Positions 1 to 6,313 are shown, numbered from the stretch's first letter. The stretch is DNA of 7,733 nucleotides from Sulfitobacter sp. (GCA_024636405.1 JAGXHC010000229.1:1-7733), one strand, 5' to 3'. Translations and numbers: made by a program. The notes: generated by a model not told the origin, from the sequence alone.

Positions 1-299
1 CCGTTGTATTGGGCGGTTTGATCACCGACGACCGCACCAGTGGCACCAGCAAGGTGCCGGGGCTGGGTGATATACCGGTGGTGGGCGAATTGTTCAAATC
101 GCGCAATGCACGCAACACGCAGCGCACCCTGTTTGTCTTCCTGCGCCCCACGATCCTTCGCAGCCGCGAAGACGTGCAGGCAGCCTCTTCGTCGCGCTAC
201 AACAAACTGCAGGCGGCGGACACGCGCCAGCCGCCGAAAACCATACTCAAGGAACGCGAAGTGCGCCAACTGCCCCTTGAAATACAAGGGCTCTATTGA
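1..299 (+). CDS. gspD: Type II secretion system secretin GspD, C-terminal fragment
   Basis: This is the 3' end of a gene that starts left of the window; the reading frame begins with the codon at position 3 and stops with TGA at 297-299. GspD forms the outer-membrane ring through which folded exoproteins leave the cell. About 98 residues are visible. They open with the end of the secretin core: VVLGGLITDD, then KVPGLGDIPVVGELF, then TLFVFLRPTIL. This order matches the conserved final beta strands and the 'VPxLGDIPxxGxLF ... FLRPTI' signature of GspD-type secretins. A hydrophilic tail of roughly 45 residues rich in Arg, Gln and Lys follows, where the S-domain for pilotin binding lies in some family members. 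PilQ and CpaC secretins share the core, but the LRPTIL ending favours GspD. No other secretion gene follows: the next gene converges from the opposite strand. GspD is therefore the last gene of its operon here, as in Xanthomonas-type orders, or the operon is interrupted. Confidence 0.9.
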   Translation, partial: VVLGGLITDDRTSGTSKVPGLGDIPVVGELFKSRNARNTQRTLFVFLRPTILRSREDVQAASSSRYNKLQAADTRQPPKTILKEREVRQLPLEIQGLY

Positions 300-524
300 G
301 CGAACGTCGGCTTGTGCCGTTAAAAACGGACCGATATTGCGGATGCGTAATTTCTGTAACGCGCGCGTTAGAGTGCAGTGAAATCTATCGCGTTTGGCCA
401 ATGCCCAGCGAACAGAAGTGCGTGCGCCCGGATTGGCCACGTGTTCGCAGCCGATCAGATCAGAACCACTCGGATTCCATCGGTTTAATGTTTGCTCAAG
501 CAAATGAGGCGCGTACTCCGCACG
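300..524. other. Non-coding gap between convergent genes
   Basis: This 225-bp gap separates the convergent gspD and nitronate monooxygenase genes, and I see no convincing gene in it. It contains a perfect 14-bp palindrome, TAACGCGCGCGTTA, at 357-370. Two short hairpins are also present: CCGTT/AACGG at 317-329, and TTTGC/GCAAA with loop TCAA at 492-504 region (491-504 as a whole is the palindrome TTTGCT-CA-AGCAAA). The second lies about 20 nt past the monooxygenase stop codon and could help end transcription, but neither hairpin is followed by a T tract. Confidence 0.5.
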
Positions 525-1535
525 TTATTCTTCGCACTCCAGGATGATCGTTTGCCCGGCCTGAATTGCATTTAGCGCGCCTTGATAAATTTCCTCGACG
601 ATCTGGGCGGCAGGTAAAACCTTGTGAACCAGTGCTACGCCCTGTCCGGCCCATTGCGACATCGCCTCGACGTTACCTGTCGTGCCGGGAAGGGGGGTAT
701 AGCTTTGATATCTAACGACAGGTTCGCCGGTTGAGCGGTGCCCGATCACTTCCCCCTCATCGGCGCGCGTGCCCGTTAATGGGGTGCCTGTACGATGCCA
801 TTTCTGAGAGGTGGAATTTATCAGAACCCGATGCGGGGCGTTTGGCCAATCAACATCATACAGATCGTTGAACCACTCTGTCTGGCTTTCCGAAGCGTCA
901 AGAATATTTCCCTGATATGTCTTGTGAATCGTGGCTTCTTTGCTGGCCAGAAAACGCGTGCCGATCCAAACACCAGCTGCCCCAAGCATCAAAGCCGCCG
1001 CCAGCCCTCTTCCATCAGCAATTCCTCCAGCCGCGACAACCGGGACCTTCACCGCGTCAACGACCGCCGGGACAAGCGCCATCGTCGCCACTTTTCCCCA
1101 GACGTGACCCCCGGCCTCCCAACCCTGTGCCACGATAACATCCGCACCTGCGTCGGCTGCATGTTTTGCCTCTTGTGCCGTCCCGACGCTGGCCATCACG
1201 ATCAATCCAACTGATTTGGCGGCTTCGATGGCGGAAGGTTCCATTCCCCAGAAAAGCGAGACGGCAAACACTTGATCGTCAATGCAAGCCTGCAGTTGTT
1301 CTTGATAGGGAAAAGAAAGATTAAGGTTCACGGCGAAATTTTTATCAGTCAACGCGCGGACTTGTCCGATACCTGCGCGAACATGTTCGACGGGACTGCC
1401 CCACAATGGAATGACACCGAAACCGCCTGCATTGCAGACTGCTGCAACCAGATCAGGTCCCGCCGCCCCTCCCATTGGCGCGGAGATAATGGGCTTTTTG
1501 ATGCCTAAGAGCGTGCAAAGTTCCGTTTTCAACAT
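525..1535 (-). CDS. Nitronate monooxygenase family flavoprotein (2-nitropropane dioxygenase-like)
   Basis: This encodes a 336-residue FMN-dependent TIM-barrel enzyme. Family members oxidise alkyl nitronates such as propionate 3-nitronate to detoxify them; some relatives act as NAD(P)H:quinone or enoyl-ACP reductases, so the substrate is uncertain. The N-terminus has the family start, GIKKPIISAPMGG (residues 11-23), and NAGGFGVIP follows at 35-43. The motif VAQGWEAGGH (135-144) carries the His that serves as catalytic base in class I enzymes. AAGGIADGRG (168-177) and GTRF (192-195) are the phosphate-binding loops for FMN. There is no signal peptide, so it is cytosolic. An open frame extends upstream to an ATG at 1589, but the start at 1535 is preferred. 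AGGAGG lies just upstream of it (3-nt gap) and the family motif begins at the usual distance. The gene stands alone. Its promoter may lie near 1725-1752, which would give a long leader. Confidence 0.88.
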   Translation of the reverse strand: MLKTELCTLLGIKKPIISAPMGGAAGPDLVAAVCNAGGFGVIPLWGSPVEHVRAGIGQVRALTDKNFAVNLNLSFPYQEQLQACIDDQVFAVSLFWGMEPSAIEAAKSVGLIVMASVGTAQEAKHAADAGADVIVAQGWEAGGHVWGKVATMALVPAVVDAVKVPVVAAGGIADGRGLAAALMLGAAGVWIGTRFLASKEATIHKTYQGNILDASESQTEWFNDLYDVDWPNAPHRVLINSTSQKWHRTGTPLTGTRADEGEVIGHRSTGEPVVRYQSYTPLPGTTGNVEAMSQWAGQGVALVHKVLPAAQIVEEIYQGALNAIQAGQTIILECEE

Positions 1536-1724
1536 CAGCCTCCTGAAAAGTATCCGCTCATGCTGCGCCTGGTTTTCTGCGCGAGTCAACGCAGCCAGGC
1601 AAAGTTACCACCAGCAACGGTGCGCCAATCCGGCGAATCGTCAGGTCATCTGCCAAAGTTGCCGAGCCCCGACAAAATCGACGCGCAACTCTGCGGTTCC
1701 GCGGCCTACGGTCGCCAGCACTGA

Positions 1725-1752
1725 AAAATACAATAATGCAGGTATGAAACAA
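1725..1752 (-). promoter_or_regulatory. Candidate promoter for the nitronate monooxygenase gene
   Basis: On the minus strand, TTGTTT (1752-1747) and TATTTT (1730-1725) are separated by 16 nt. This is a fair sigma-70-type pair in an AT-rich patch. The -35 element spans the junction of two tandem 16-bp repeats, so a protein bound to the repeats would affect RNA polymerase access. The implied leader before the start at 1535 is about 180 nt. No better hexamer pair was found nearer to the gene. This is inferred from pattern only. Confidence 0.3.
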
Positions 1753-1766
1753 TGCAGGTAGGAAAC
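1735..1766. repeat. Tandem direct repeat, two 16-bp copies
   Basis: AATGCAGGTATGAAAC (1735-1750) is followed immediately by AATGCAGGTAGGAAAC (1751-1766). The copies match at 15 of 16 positions and abut with no spacer. They overlap the candidate -35 element of the minus-strand promoter. The pair may be a two-site binding array for a regulator or a simple slippage duplication. Confidence 0.8.
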
Positions 1767-1980
1767 GGTTTGCCCCCCATCCCCGGGCACCCCTGCGCCA
1801 ATAATGAACTGTCCCTCATTCTTCGAGATGGGTTTGGCTCACAACTAAATTCGGGCGTCCAAGACGGGAGTTGCGGCTCGACCGTGCTAGGAGCCGATGC
1901 AAGCTCTGAGACGGGTCACTGGCACCGTTGCCGATGTCCCGAAAACTCATGTTGTTAATTCAACAGTCTGTTAGTGATAA

Positions 1981-2055
1981 TGGCTCCGGCGGTAGGGATC
2001 GAACCTACGACCAATTGATTAACAGTCAACTGCTCTACCGCTGAGCTACGCCGGA
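1981..2055 (-). tRNA. tRNA-Asn, anticodon GTT
   Basis: The 75-nt minus-strand sequence folds as a complete tRNA. The acceptor stem pairs TCCGGCG with CGCCGGA, followed by discriminator G and an encoded CCA (positions 1983-1981). The D arm includes GTAGCTCAGC-GGTAGAGC. The anticodon loop is CTGTTAA with anticodon GTT, which reads Asn codons AAC and AAU. The T arm contains GTAGG-TTCGATC-CCTAC. No intron or mismatch is seen. A promoter lies directly upstream. It is a single gene, not part of a tRNA cluster within this window. Confidence 0.97.
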
Positions 2056-2066
2056 ACGGTCTGGGC

Positions 2067-2095
2067 GATATAGCAGTGGGGTTTTGGCGCGTCCA
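2067..2095 (-). promoter_or_regulatory. Promoter of tRNA-Asn
   Basis: On the minus strand, TGGACG (2095-2090) and TATATC (2072-2067) are separated by exactly 17 nt. The -10 element ends 11 nt before the mature 5' end of the tRNA, the usual place for a stable-RNA promoter. The -35 differs by one base from TTGACG, a common alphaproteobacterial version. Confidence 0.65.
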
Positions 2096-2130
2096 GAGGG
2101 GATTGGGGCATTTTTAGTGATTTTCTGCGA

Positions 2131-3048
2131 TCATTTGCCAGTGCTGCGAAATTGCGCATCTGCTTTGAGGGCGCCGATCGGGGAGACTTGGGATTTTCCG
2201 GTCAGATCAACGAGGTGTGCAAGGACGTTGCGGGTTGCAGCGCCAACCAGTGCCGCAGGGGTATCGGAGTATATGGATGCGGCCAGCGTTGCTGCTGTGG
2301 CGGGGCCTTTGATGAGATGGTCCAGAATTGCGGCCTCGCGCATTTGGCGGTGTGCAACCAACCAGTCGAGCCGTTCACCGGGCTTGTGGACAGGCGCGCC
2401 GTGGCCGGGGTAGAACACGCGCCATTCGCGCTGCCGCAGGCGGGCGCAGGAGGCCATGAAATCAGTCAGGTCGCCGTCAGGCGGAGACACCAGTGAAGTG
2501 GCCCAGCCCATCACGTGATCCGCAGTCAGACAGGCGTCATTGAATCCAAGGCACAGATGGTTGCCGATATGGCCGGGCGTGTGCAAAACATCAAGCGTCC
2601 AGCCGTCGCCGGTGATCAGATCGCCGTCCCCTACCAGTTGATCGGGCGAAAAATCGGTGTCGATGCCTTCTCCGCCGCCCAAAAGACCGCCTTCCGAGAG
2701 GCTTTGCATGACGGCCGAACGGCCAGCTTCTGCATCGCCAAACGCCAGCACCGGCGCGCCGCAGCGGATGGCCAACGGGCGCGCGAGCGGCGAGTGGTCA
2801 AGATGGCTGTGAGTTACGATGATGTGGCTGATATGCTGGTCCGGGCCAACGGCCGCAAGGATCGCGTCAAGGTGGTCGGGCAGGGCGGGGCCGGGATCAA
2901 TCACAGCTAAACCGCGGGCGCCGACAAGGTAAGTATTGGTTCCCCGGTAGGTCATGGGCGATGGATTTGGGGCGACAATCCTGCGCAATCCGGGTTCCAG
3001 CATCTCAGCTACGCCGTGCGGGGGATCGAAGTCATCGGGTGGCAGCAT
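2131..3048 (-). CDS. MBL-fold metallo-hydrolase, LACTB2-like
   Basis: This encodes a 305-residue cytosolic zinc hydrolase of the metallo-beta-lactamase fold, in the glyoxalase II/LACTB2-like branch. The natural substrate of bacterial members is generally unknown; thioester, ester and RNA substrates are known across the superfamily. The metal-binding residues are all present. THSHLDH gives H80, H82, D84 and H85. H160 lies in HTPGH, D177 in TADH and H216 in YPGHG. The start PNPSPMTYRGTNTYLVG (28-44) is typical of this branch. Residues from about 230 to 285 resemble the small C-terminal winged-helix extension found in LACTB2-type proteins. The start at 3048 is chosen because the HGVAE...PGLRR lead-in belongs to the family; the next Met at residue 16 would cut it. 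The ribosome binding site is weak. The gene is divergent from the histidine kinase, with only 45 bp between the two start codons. Confidence 0.9.
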   Translation of the reverse strand: MLPPDDFDPPHGVAEMLEPGLRRIVAPNPSPMTYRGTNTYLVGARGLAVIDPGPALPDHLDAILAAVGPDQHISHIIVTHSHLDHSPLARPLAIRCGAPVLAFGDAEAGRSAVMQSLSEGGLLGGGEGIDTDFSPDQLVGDGDLITGDGWTLDVLHTPGHIGNHLCLGFNDACLTADHVMGWATSLVSPPDGDLTDFMASCARLRQREWRVFYPGHGAPVHKPGERLDWLVAHRQMREAAILDHLIKGPATAATLAASIYSDTPAALVGAATRNVLAHLVDLTGKSQVSPIGALKADAQFRSTGK

Positions 3049-3093
3049 GGATTGTGCTTTCGCTGGGAAGGGCCGGTGGCTAGTGTCTAACCC

Positions 3094-4419
3094 ATGTTAT
3101 TCGTCTGGCTCAAACGATATATGCCGCGCGGCATTTACGGACGTGCGGCGCTGATCCTGCTGTTGCCGGTGGTGTTTTTGCAGTTGGTGGTCGTGGTGCT
3201 TTTTGCGCAGCGGCATTTTGAGGGCGTGACCAACCAGATGACGGACACCGTGCTGCGCGAACTGGCATTGGTGATGCGCGCGGTGGATGCGGCACCCAAT
3301 GCTGCTGCAATCCCCTTGGCGGTCGCGCGCGATGCCGGTTTGTTGGCCATTGTCGTGGTGCCATTGGGGGGACAGACGGTGCCGACGGAAGATCAGCGCC
3401 GCTGGTATGATTATTCAGGTTGGGTAATGACGATCCGGCTGAATGACCGGATGCCCGATCTGCGCAGCGTCGATCTGTCACGCAGCGGCCATGTGGACCT
3501 GTATGTCGATAGCGACAACGGACCAGTGCGCATTTCGTTCGATCGCAGGCGCATCTCGGCGTCAAATCCGCACCAGCTTTTTGTCTACACGCTGTTTTTC
3601 GGGGTTGTTATGACGGTCATCGCGTCCATTTACCTGCGCAACCAACTCCGTCCGATCAAGCGACTTGCCCGCGCGTCCGAGGCGTTCGGGCGCGGGCGGC
3701 ATGAACCTTACTCTCCGTCAGGTGCGGTCGAAGTTCGCGCAGCCGGCAATGCCTTTGTTGACATGCGCAACAGGATTGAGCGTCAGATTGAACAGCGCAC
3801 GTTGATGTTATCGGGGGTCAGCCATGACCTGCGCACGCCGTTGACGCGGATGCGACTTAGCCTTTCAATGCTGGACGATGAAGAAGCACAGCTGCTGTTG
3901 GAAGACGTCAACGACATGCAGCGAATGCTGGATGAGTTTCTCAACTTCGCCAAGGGCGCGTCCGAGGGTGAGCCGGAAAAGGTGGATCCGCACGCTCTGT
4001 TGCAGCAGGTGGTGGAGGACGCCCGGCGCGCAGGTCGTAACGTGAGCTTGATGCCGCCGGAAGGCGAGGGGGCAGGCAGCGTGAAGTTGCGCAAGGTCGC
4101 GATGCGCCGCGCGGTTGATAACCTGATTTCCAACGCGGTGCGGTATGGCGCGCGGGCAGAGGTTTCTGTTCTGCTGACCGACAAAACGTTGCGCATTCGC
4201 GTTGAGGATGACGGCCCCGGCATCCCCGAAGACCGCAGGCTGGAGGCGACGCGCCCGTTTTCGCGGCTTGATCCGGCGCGCAATCAGGACAAGGGCGGCG
4301 GGGTTGGCCTTGGGCTTGCGATTGCGACGGATATTGCACGCGCCCATGGCGGCGTGTTGCGGTTGGGGGAATCAGAGCGGTTGGGCGGGTTGCGGGCGGA
4401 CATTGTCATCGCGCGGTGA
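3094..4419 (+). CDS. EnvZ-type sensor histidine kinase
   Basis: This encodes a 441-residue inner-membrane kinase that would phosphorylate an OmpR-family response regulator. TM1 spans about residues 19-38. A periplasmic sensor region of about 120 residues follows, then TM2 at about 162-181. A HAMP linker starts at LRNQLRPIKRLARASEAFG (182 onward). The dimerisation and phosphorylation helix has VSHDLRTPLTRMRLSLSML, with phosphoacceptor H244 and the HDLRTPL H-box of the EnvZ group. The ATPase domain shows an N box (DNLISNA, N343 and N347), a G1 box (DDGPGIP, 372-378) and a G2 box (GGVGLGLA, 402-409). All catalytic motifs are intact. No earlier in-frame start is possible, because TAA lies at 3088-3090. 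No ribosome binding site is seen near 3094. A TAGTGT element at 3081-3086 would start the transcript almost at the ATG, so translation may be leaderless. No response regulator gene is adjacent on either side. Confidence 0.93.
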   Translation: MLFVWLKRYMPRGIYGRAALILLLPVVFLQLVVVVLFAQRHFEGVTNQMTDTVLRELALVMRAVDAAPNAAAIPLAVARDAGLLAIVVVPLGGQTVPTEDQRRWYDYSGWVMTIRLNDRMPDLRSVDLSRSGHVDLYVDSDNGPVRISFDRRRISASNPHQLFVYTLFFGVVMTVIASIYLRNQLRPIKRLARASEAFGRGRHEPYSPSGAVEVRAAGNAFVDMRNRIERQIEQRTLMLSGVSHDLRTPLTRMRLSLSMLDDEEAQLLLEDVNDMQRMLDEFLNFAKGASEGEPEKVDPHALLQQVVEDARRAGRNVSLMPPEGEGAGSVKLRKVAMRRAVDNLISNAVRYGARAEVSVLLTDKTLRIRVEDDGPGIPEDRRLEATRPFSRLDPARNQDKGGGVGLGLAIATDIARAHGGVLRLGESERLGGLRADIVIAR

Positions 4420-4428
4420 TCTGTTGAG

Positions 4429-4631
4429 CTACAGGACATGTTTGCACTGCGCGGCGGCATATTTGGCGTCGAAGGTGCGTATCGGGAAAAGATTGGTGCC
4501 AACGCGACACCGAAGCGCGCAATATCCGGCACGCGCACGACGTCCTTGTCAGGTGGCCGCGACGGGACGCGACGGCAGTTGAAATAGGTTGCTGTGCAAG
4601 CGTCGGCAAAGCGGAGATCTAGACGGGAAAA
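4429..4631 (-). pseudogene. Possible decayed C-terminal gene fragment with one frameshift
   Basis: Read on the minus strand, this region gives protein-like text in two joined frames. The first runs from 4631 to about 4505 and includes ATYFNCRRVPSRPP then DKDVVRVPDIARFG. The second runs from about 4503 to the TAG at 4431-4429 and ends FDAKYAAAQCKHVL. Third-position GC is about 74% in the first segment and about 67% in the second; it falls in the first frame after the join. A single missing base near 4503-4508 would restore one frame. There is no usable start codon, and the first frame meets TAA at 4634-4632 inside the STAS gene. It would therefore be a 3' remnant, cut off when the neighbouring sequence arrived. 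I do not recognise the protein. Chance composition of GC-rich intergenic DNA is a real alternative. Confidence 0.3.
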
Positions 4632-5014
4632 TTATCGTCATCTTCTGCATGGCCATCAAGCCAAGCCTCGGCGGCCATGATATCGGCAAGCGCGAAGCTC
4701 TTTATCGCGAGTGCAGGGACTATGGCGCCCTCAAGTTCGGCTGCTGTTCGGATCCAGGCGGTATCGCATAGAACGGCGCATTTGTCGAATTTGCTGATCA
4801 AGCTGAACAGTTCCGGCATTCGGGACAGCTCGATTGCCATCGCACCCAGCGTCGGCATTTCGAAGTCAGAGATTTTATACAGCATTTCGCCGTGGGTGAT
4901 GTCTTTGGAATCCTCAATGATACGATCAAGTGCCAGCTGCATTGCGTCCTCATCAAGGGCACCTGAAAGCTCAATATTCAAACGGTTGGTCGATGGTTTT
5001 GAAACTGTCAGCAT
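4619..5014 (-). CDS. SpoIIAA/STAS-like domain protein
   Basis: This encodes a 131-residue single-domain cytosolic protein of the SpoIIAA-like (STAS/SEC14-type) family. The fold is known but the cellular role mostly is not; relatives bind lipids or act as anti-sigma-antagonist-like partners. The family pattern runs through the protein: RLNIELSGALDEDAM (11-25), the HGEMLYKISDFEMPTLGAMAI stretch around 41-61, SKFDKCAVLCDTAWIRTAAELEGA (74-97), then AEAWL near the C-terminus. The tail HAEDDDNFPV is acidic. The start at 5014 is chosen. AGAAGGA lies about 8 nt before it and the residues that follow match the family start. ATG at 5023 would sit directly on that ribosome binding site, and ATG at 5071 lies inside the FNR box. 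The gene is monocistronic in this window and has its own promoter with an FNR-type box, which suggests induction at low oxygen. Confidence 0.85.
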   Translation of the reverse strand: MLTVSKPSTNRLNIELSGALDEDAMQLALDRIIEDSKDITHGEMLYKISDFEMPTLGAMAIELSRMPELFSLISKFDKCAVLCDTAWIRTAAELEGAIVPALAIKSFALADIMAAEAWLDGHAEDDDNFPV

Positions 5015-5042
5015 TTTGGTCATCCTTCTAGCTATGGCGCCG

Positions 5043-5084
5043 ATGCTACATGATCCAAAAGATGGCGGCATTGATGCAGGTCAA
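5043..5084 (-). promoter_or_regulatory. FNR/FnrL-type activated promoter of the STAS gene
   Basis: The box at 5084-5071 reads TTGAC-CTGC-ATCAA on the minus strand, matching 9 of 10 conserved bases of the FNR consensus TTGAT-N4-ATCAA. A -10-like hexamer TAGCAT lies at 5048-5043. This places the expected start of transcription near 5036, about 41.5 bp from the box centre, which is the class II activator geometry. The predicted leader is about 22 nt and contains the ribosome binding site. Other CRP/FNR-family proteins such as Dnr can use the same box. Confidence 0.6.
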
Positions 5085-5139
5085 AACGCGGCCATGCAAA
5101 TGCGCCTGCCGTAGCTCACCAGCTGAGGTCATTGGCGCT

Positions 5140-5193
5140 CTTGCGTAGGGCCCGCACCCACGGTCACATAACGTTGGTGCGGGTTGGCGCAAG
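5140..5193. terminator. Large imperfect hairpin between two co-directional genes
   Basis: An 8-bp perfect stem pairs CCCGCACC (5151-5158) with GGTGCGGG (5176-5183). It extends inward by ACG/CGT (5160-5162 with 5172-5174) across one mismatch, closing a 9-nt loop. An outer stem pairs CTTGCG (5140-5145) with CGCAAG (5188-5193) around a small internal loop. The structure starts about 10 nt past the stop codon of the LLM monooxygenase. It lies upstream of the STAS promoter, so it would insulate the two genes or protect the 3' end of the mRNA. There is no T tract, so classic intrinsic termination is not assured. Confidence 0.5.
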
Positions 5194-5203
5194 ATGGGCA
5201 AAG

Positions 5204-6295
5204 CTACCTTATGCCTGCCTGGGACAGCAAAGGCAGGACATTGTCCCGGAAATAGGGGAATTCTTCGACATAATCGAAAAACGATAGCGTCGTTCCCGAA
5301 AAGCCGGTTTCATGCAGGGTGATGATACCGTCCGCAACCTGGCGCGGTGTGCCGACCAAAGGAAACCCGCCGTGTCCCATGGCAAAGAGGTTCTTGATCT
5401 GTGCAAGCAGATCATGCGGAAAGGACTGCGCATGCGCAAACTGAAGGTTCACAAGGTTGTCGACGGCCTCCCAGTCCGCCAGATCCCCCATCAGCCGGTC
5501 CCGAAGGGCCGTGGCCTCTTGTTCGGTTTCGCGGCAGATGACATGGCTGAACGTCAGAACGCCCACGTCGCGTCCTTTTGAGCTGGCCAGTTTTCTAAGT
5601 TCTTTGATTTCGTCAACTGACCGGTTCAAATCAATTGCAGGGGTAAAAAGGTAATCAGCGTTGTCGGTTGCAAATGCGCGGCCGGTTTCTGACCCTGCTG
5701 CATTCAGAATTGGAGGGCGTCCATGAACGGGCTTGGGATCGCCGGCCACGTGCTTGAGTTTGAAATATTTGCCGTCCCAATCGAAATATTCTTCTGACGT
5801 CCAAAGCTTTTCAACGATATCAAACCATTCCTGTGCGTAGCCATATCGTGTCTCGTGGTCGTCCGGCAGCGTGAGCCCGAGCGCTTCGTATTCAGGCTTG
5901 TTCCACCCGGCCACGATATTGAGCCCCGCACGCCCATTGCCGATCTGGTCCATCGTTGCGAGTTGCTTAGCAGCGACGACAGGGTTGTTCGCAGCGGTGT
6001 GCAGCGTGGCGAAAACAGAAATATTCTTGGTCGAAGCGAGCAGAGCAGTCGCCCATGTAACGGTTTCCAGAACTCCTCCGTGGAAATCGGTCTCGCCTCC
6101 GTATCCGATCCAGCGGGCAATCGGCAGCATGAAATCAATGCCGGCGTCATCCAGCATCTTACCAAGTCTGAGGTTGTTTTCCCAGCTGTTCACCCACCGG
6201 TCAGGGGACTTTGTCACGGTCATGCCCGATGAGCAGTTGGATGAAAACGTGCCCAGCTTGAACCCCTTTTTGTTCTTCATCATGTTGTTAGCCAT
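5204..6295 (-). CDS. LLM-class FMN-dependent monooxygenase (RutA/SfnG-like)
   Basis: This encodes a 363-residue luciferase-like flavin monooxygenase. Such enzymes take FMNH2 from a separate flavin reductase and insert one oxygen atom into a small organic substrate. The overall pattern is that of the RutA (pyrimidine oxygenase) and SfnG (dimethylsulfone monooxygenase) branch. Key stretches are GTFSSNCSSGM (15-25), ARWIGYGGETDFH (60-72), ATLHTAANNPVVAAKQLATMDQIGNGRAGLN (from 96), VAGWNKPEYEALG (128-140) and the C-terminal GTPRQVADGI (315-324). The exact substrate cannot be read from sequence; sulfone, sulfonate or nitrogen heterocycle are options. The start at 6295 has GGGAG 7 nt upstream. No flavin reductase gene is present in the window. 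It is divergent from a winged-helix regulator, which is the likely local controller. A possible -35, TTGACG, lies at 6368-6363. Confidence 0.9.
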   Translation of the reverse strand: MANNMMKNKKGFKLGTFSSNCSSGMTVTKSPDRWVNSWENNLRLGKMLDDAGIDFMLPIARWIGYGGETDFHGGVLETVTWATALLASTKNISVFATLHTAANNPVVAAKQLATMDQIGNGRAGLNIVAGWNKPEYEALGLTLPDDHETRYGYAQEWFDIVEKLWTSEEYFDWDGKYFKLKHVAGDPKPVHGRPPILNAAGSETGRAFATDNADYLFTPAIDLNRSVDEIKELRKLASSKGRDVGVLTFSHVICRETEQEATALRDRLMGDLADWEAVDNLVNLQFAHAQSFPHDLLAQIKNLFAMGHGGFPLVGTPRQVADGIITLHETGFSGTTLSFFDYVEEFPYFRDNVLPLLSQAGIR

Positions 6296-6313
6296 TTTTC
6301 TTCTCCCTTTGGA

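Larger units (their letters stand above)
1536..1980. other. 445-bp non-coding stretch between monooxygenase and tRNA-Asn
   Basis: No gene is supported in this stretch. Short open frames on both strands, up to 68 codons, lack ribosome binding sites and coding-like third-position bias. The stretch holds the tandem 16-bp repeat at 1735-1766 with an overlapping candidate promoter. It also holds a 6-bp perfect stem, CGGCTC at 1874-1879 with GAGCCG at 1891-1896, separated by an 11-nt loop. That stem lies about 85 nt past the 3' end of the tRNA and is not followed by T residues on the tRNA strand. A small 11-bp near-palindrome, AACAG-T-CTGTT, sits at 1962-1972 just beyond the tRNA end. Confidence 0.5.

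Noticed and set aside
296..547. Open frame of 83 codons downstream of gspD
   Set aside because: It starts with TTG, loses coding-like third-position bias after the first few codons, runs into the convergent gene and matches no family I know. Kept only as a note on a possible lost neighbour.
1536..1589. 18-residue N-terminal extension of the nitronate monooxygenase
   Set aside because: AGGAGG sits just before the internal ATG at 1535, and the family's N-terminal motif follows that start at normal distance.
1816..1950. Minus-strand open frame of 44 codons just past the tRNA
   Set aside because: It has no ribosome binding site, mixed codon use and no recognisable domain. It is not supported as a small gene or as an integrase remnant.
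1752..1958. Plus-strand open frame of 68 codons
   Set aside because: Its start lies inside the tandem repeat, there is no ribosome binding site and the composition is unlike coding DNA in this window.
1981..2055. tRNA-Asn as an integration (att) site
   Set aside because: No second copy of the tRNA 3' end and no integrase gene occur in the window.
4438..4587. Plus-strand open frame of 49 codons after the kinase
   Set aside because: AGGA is only 2-3 nt from the ATG and the frame is antisense to better coding-like signal on the minus strand. Its product has no recognisable features.
5015..5071. N-terminal extension of the STAS-like protein to ATG 5071 or 5023
   Set aside because: ATG 5071 lies inside the FNR box, upstream of the predicted transcription start. 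ATG 5023 abuts the ribosome binding site used for the start at 5014.
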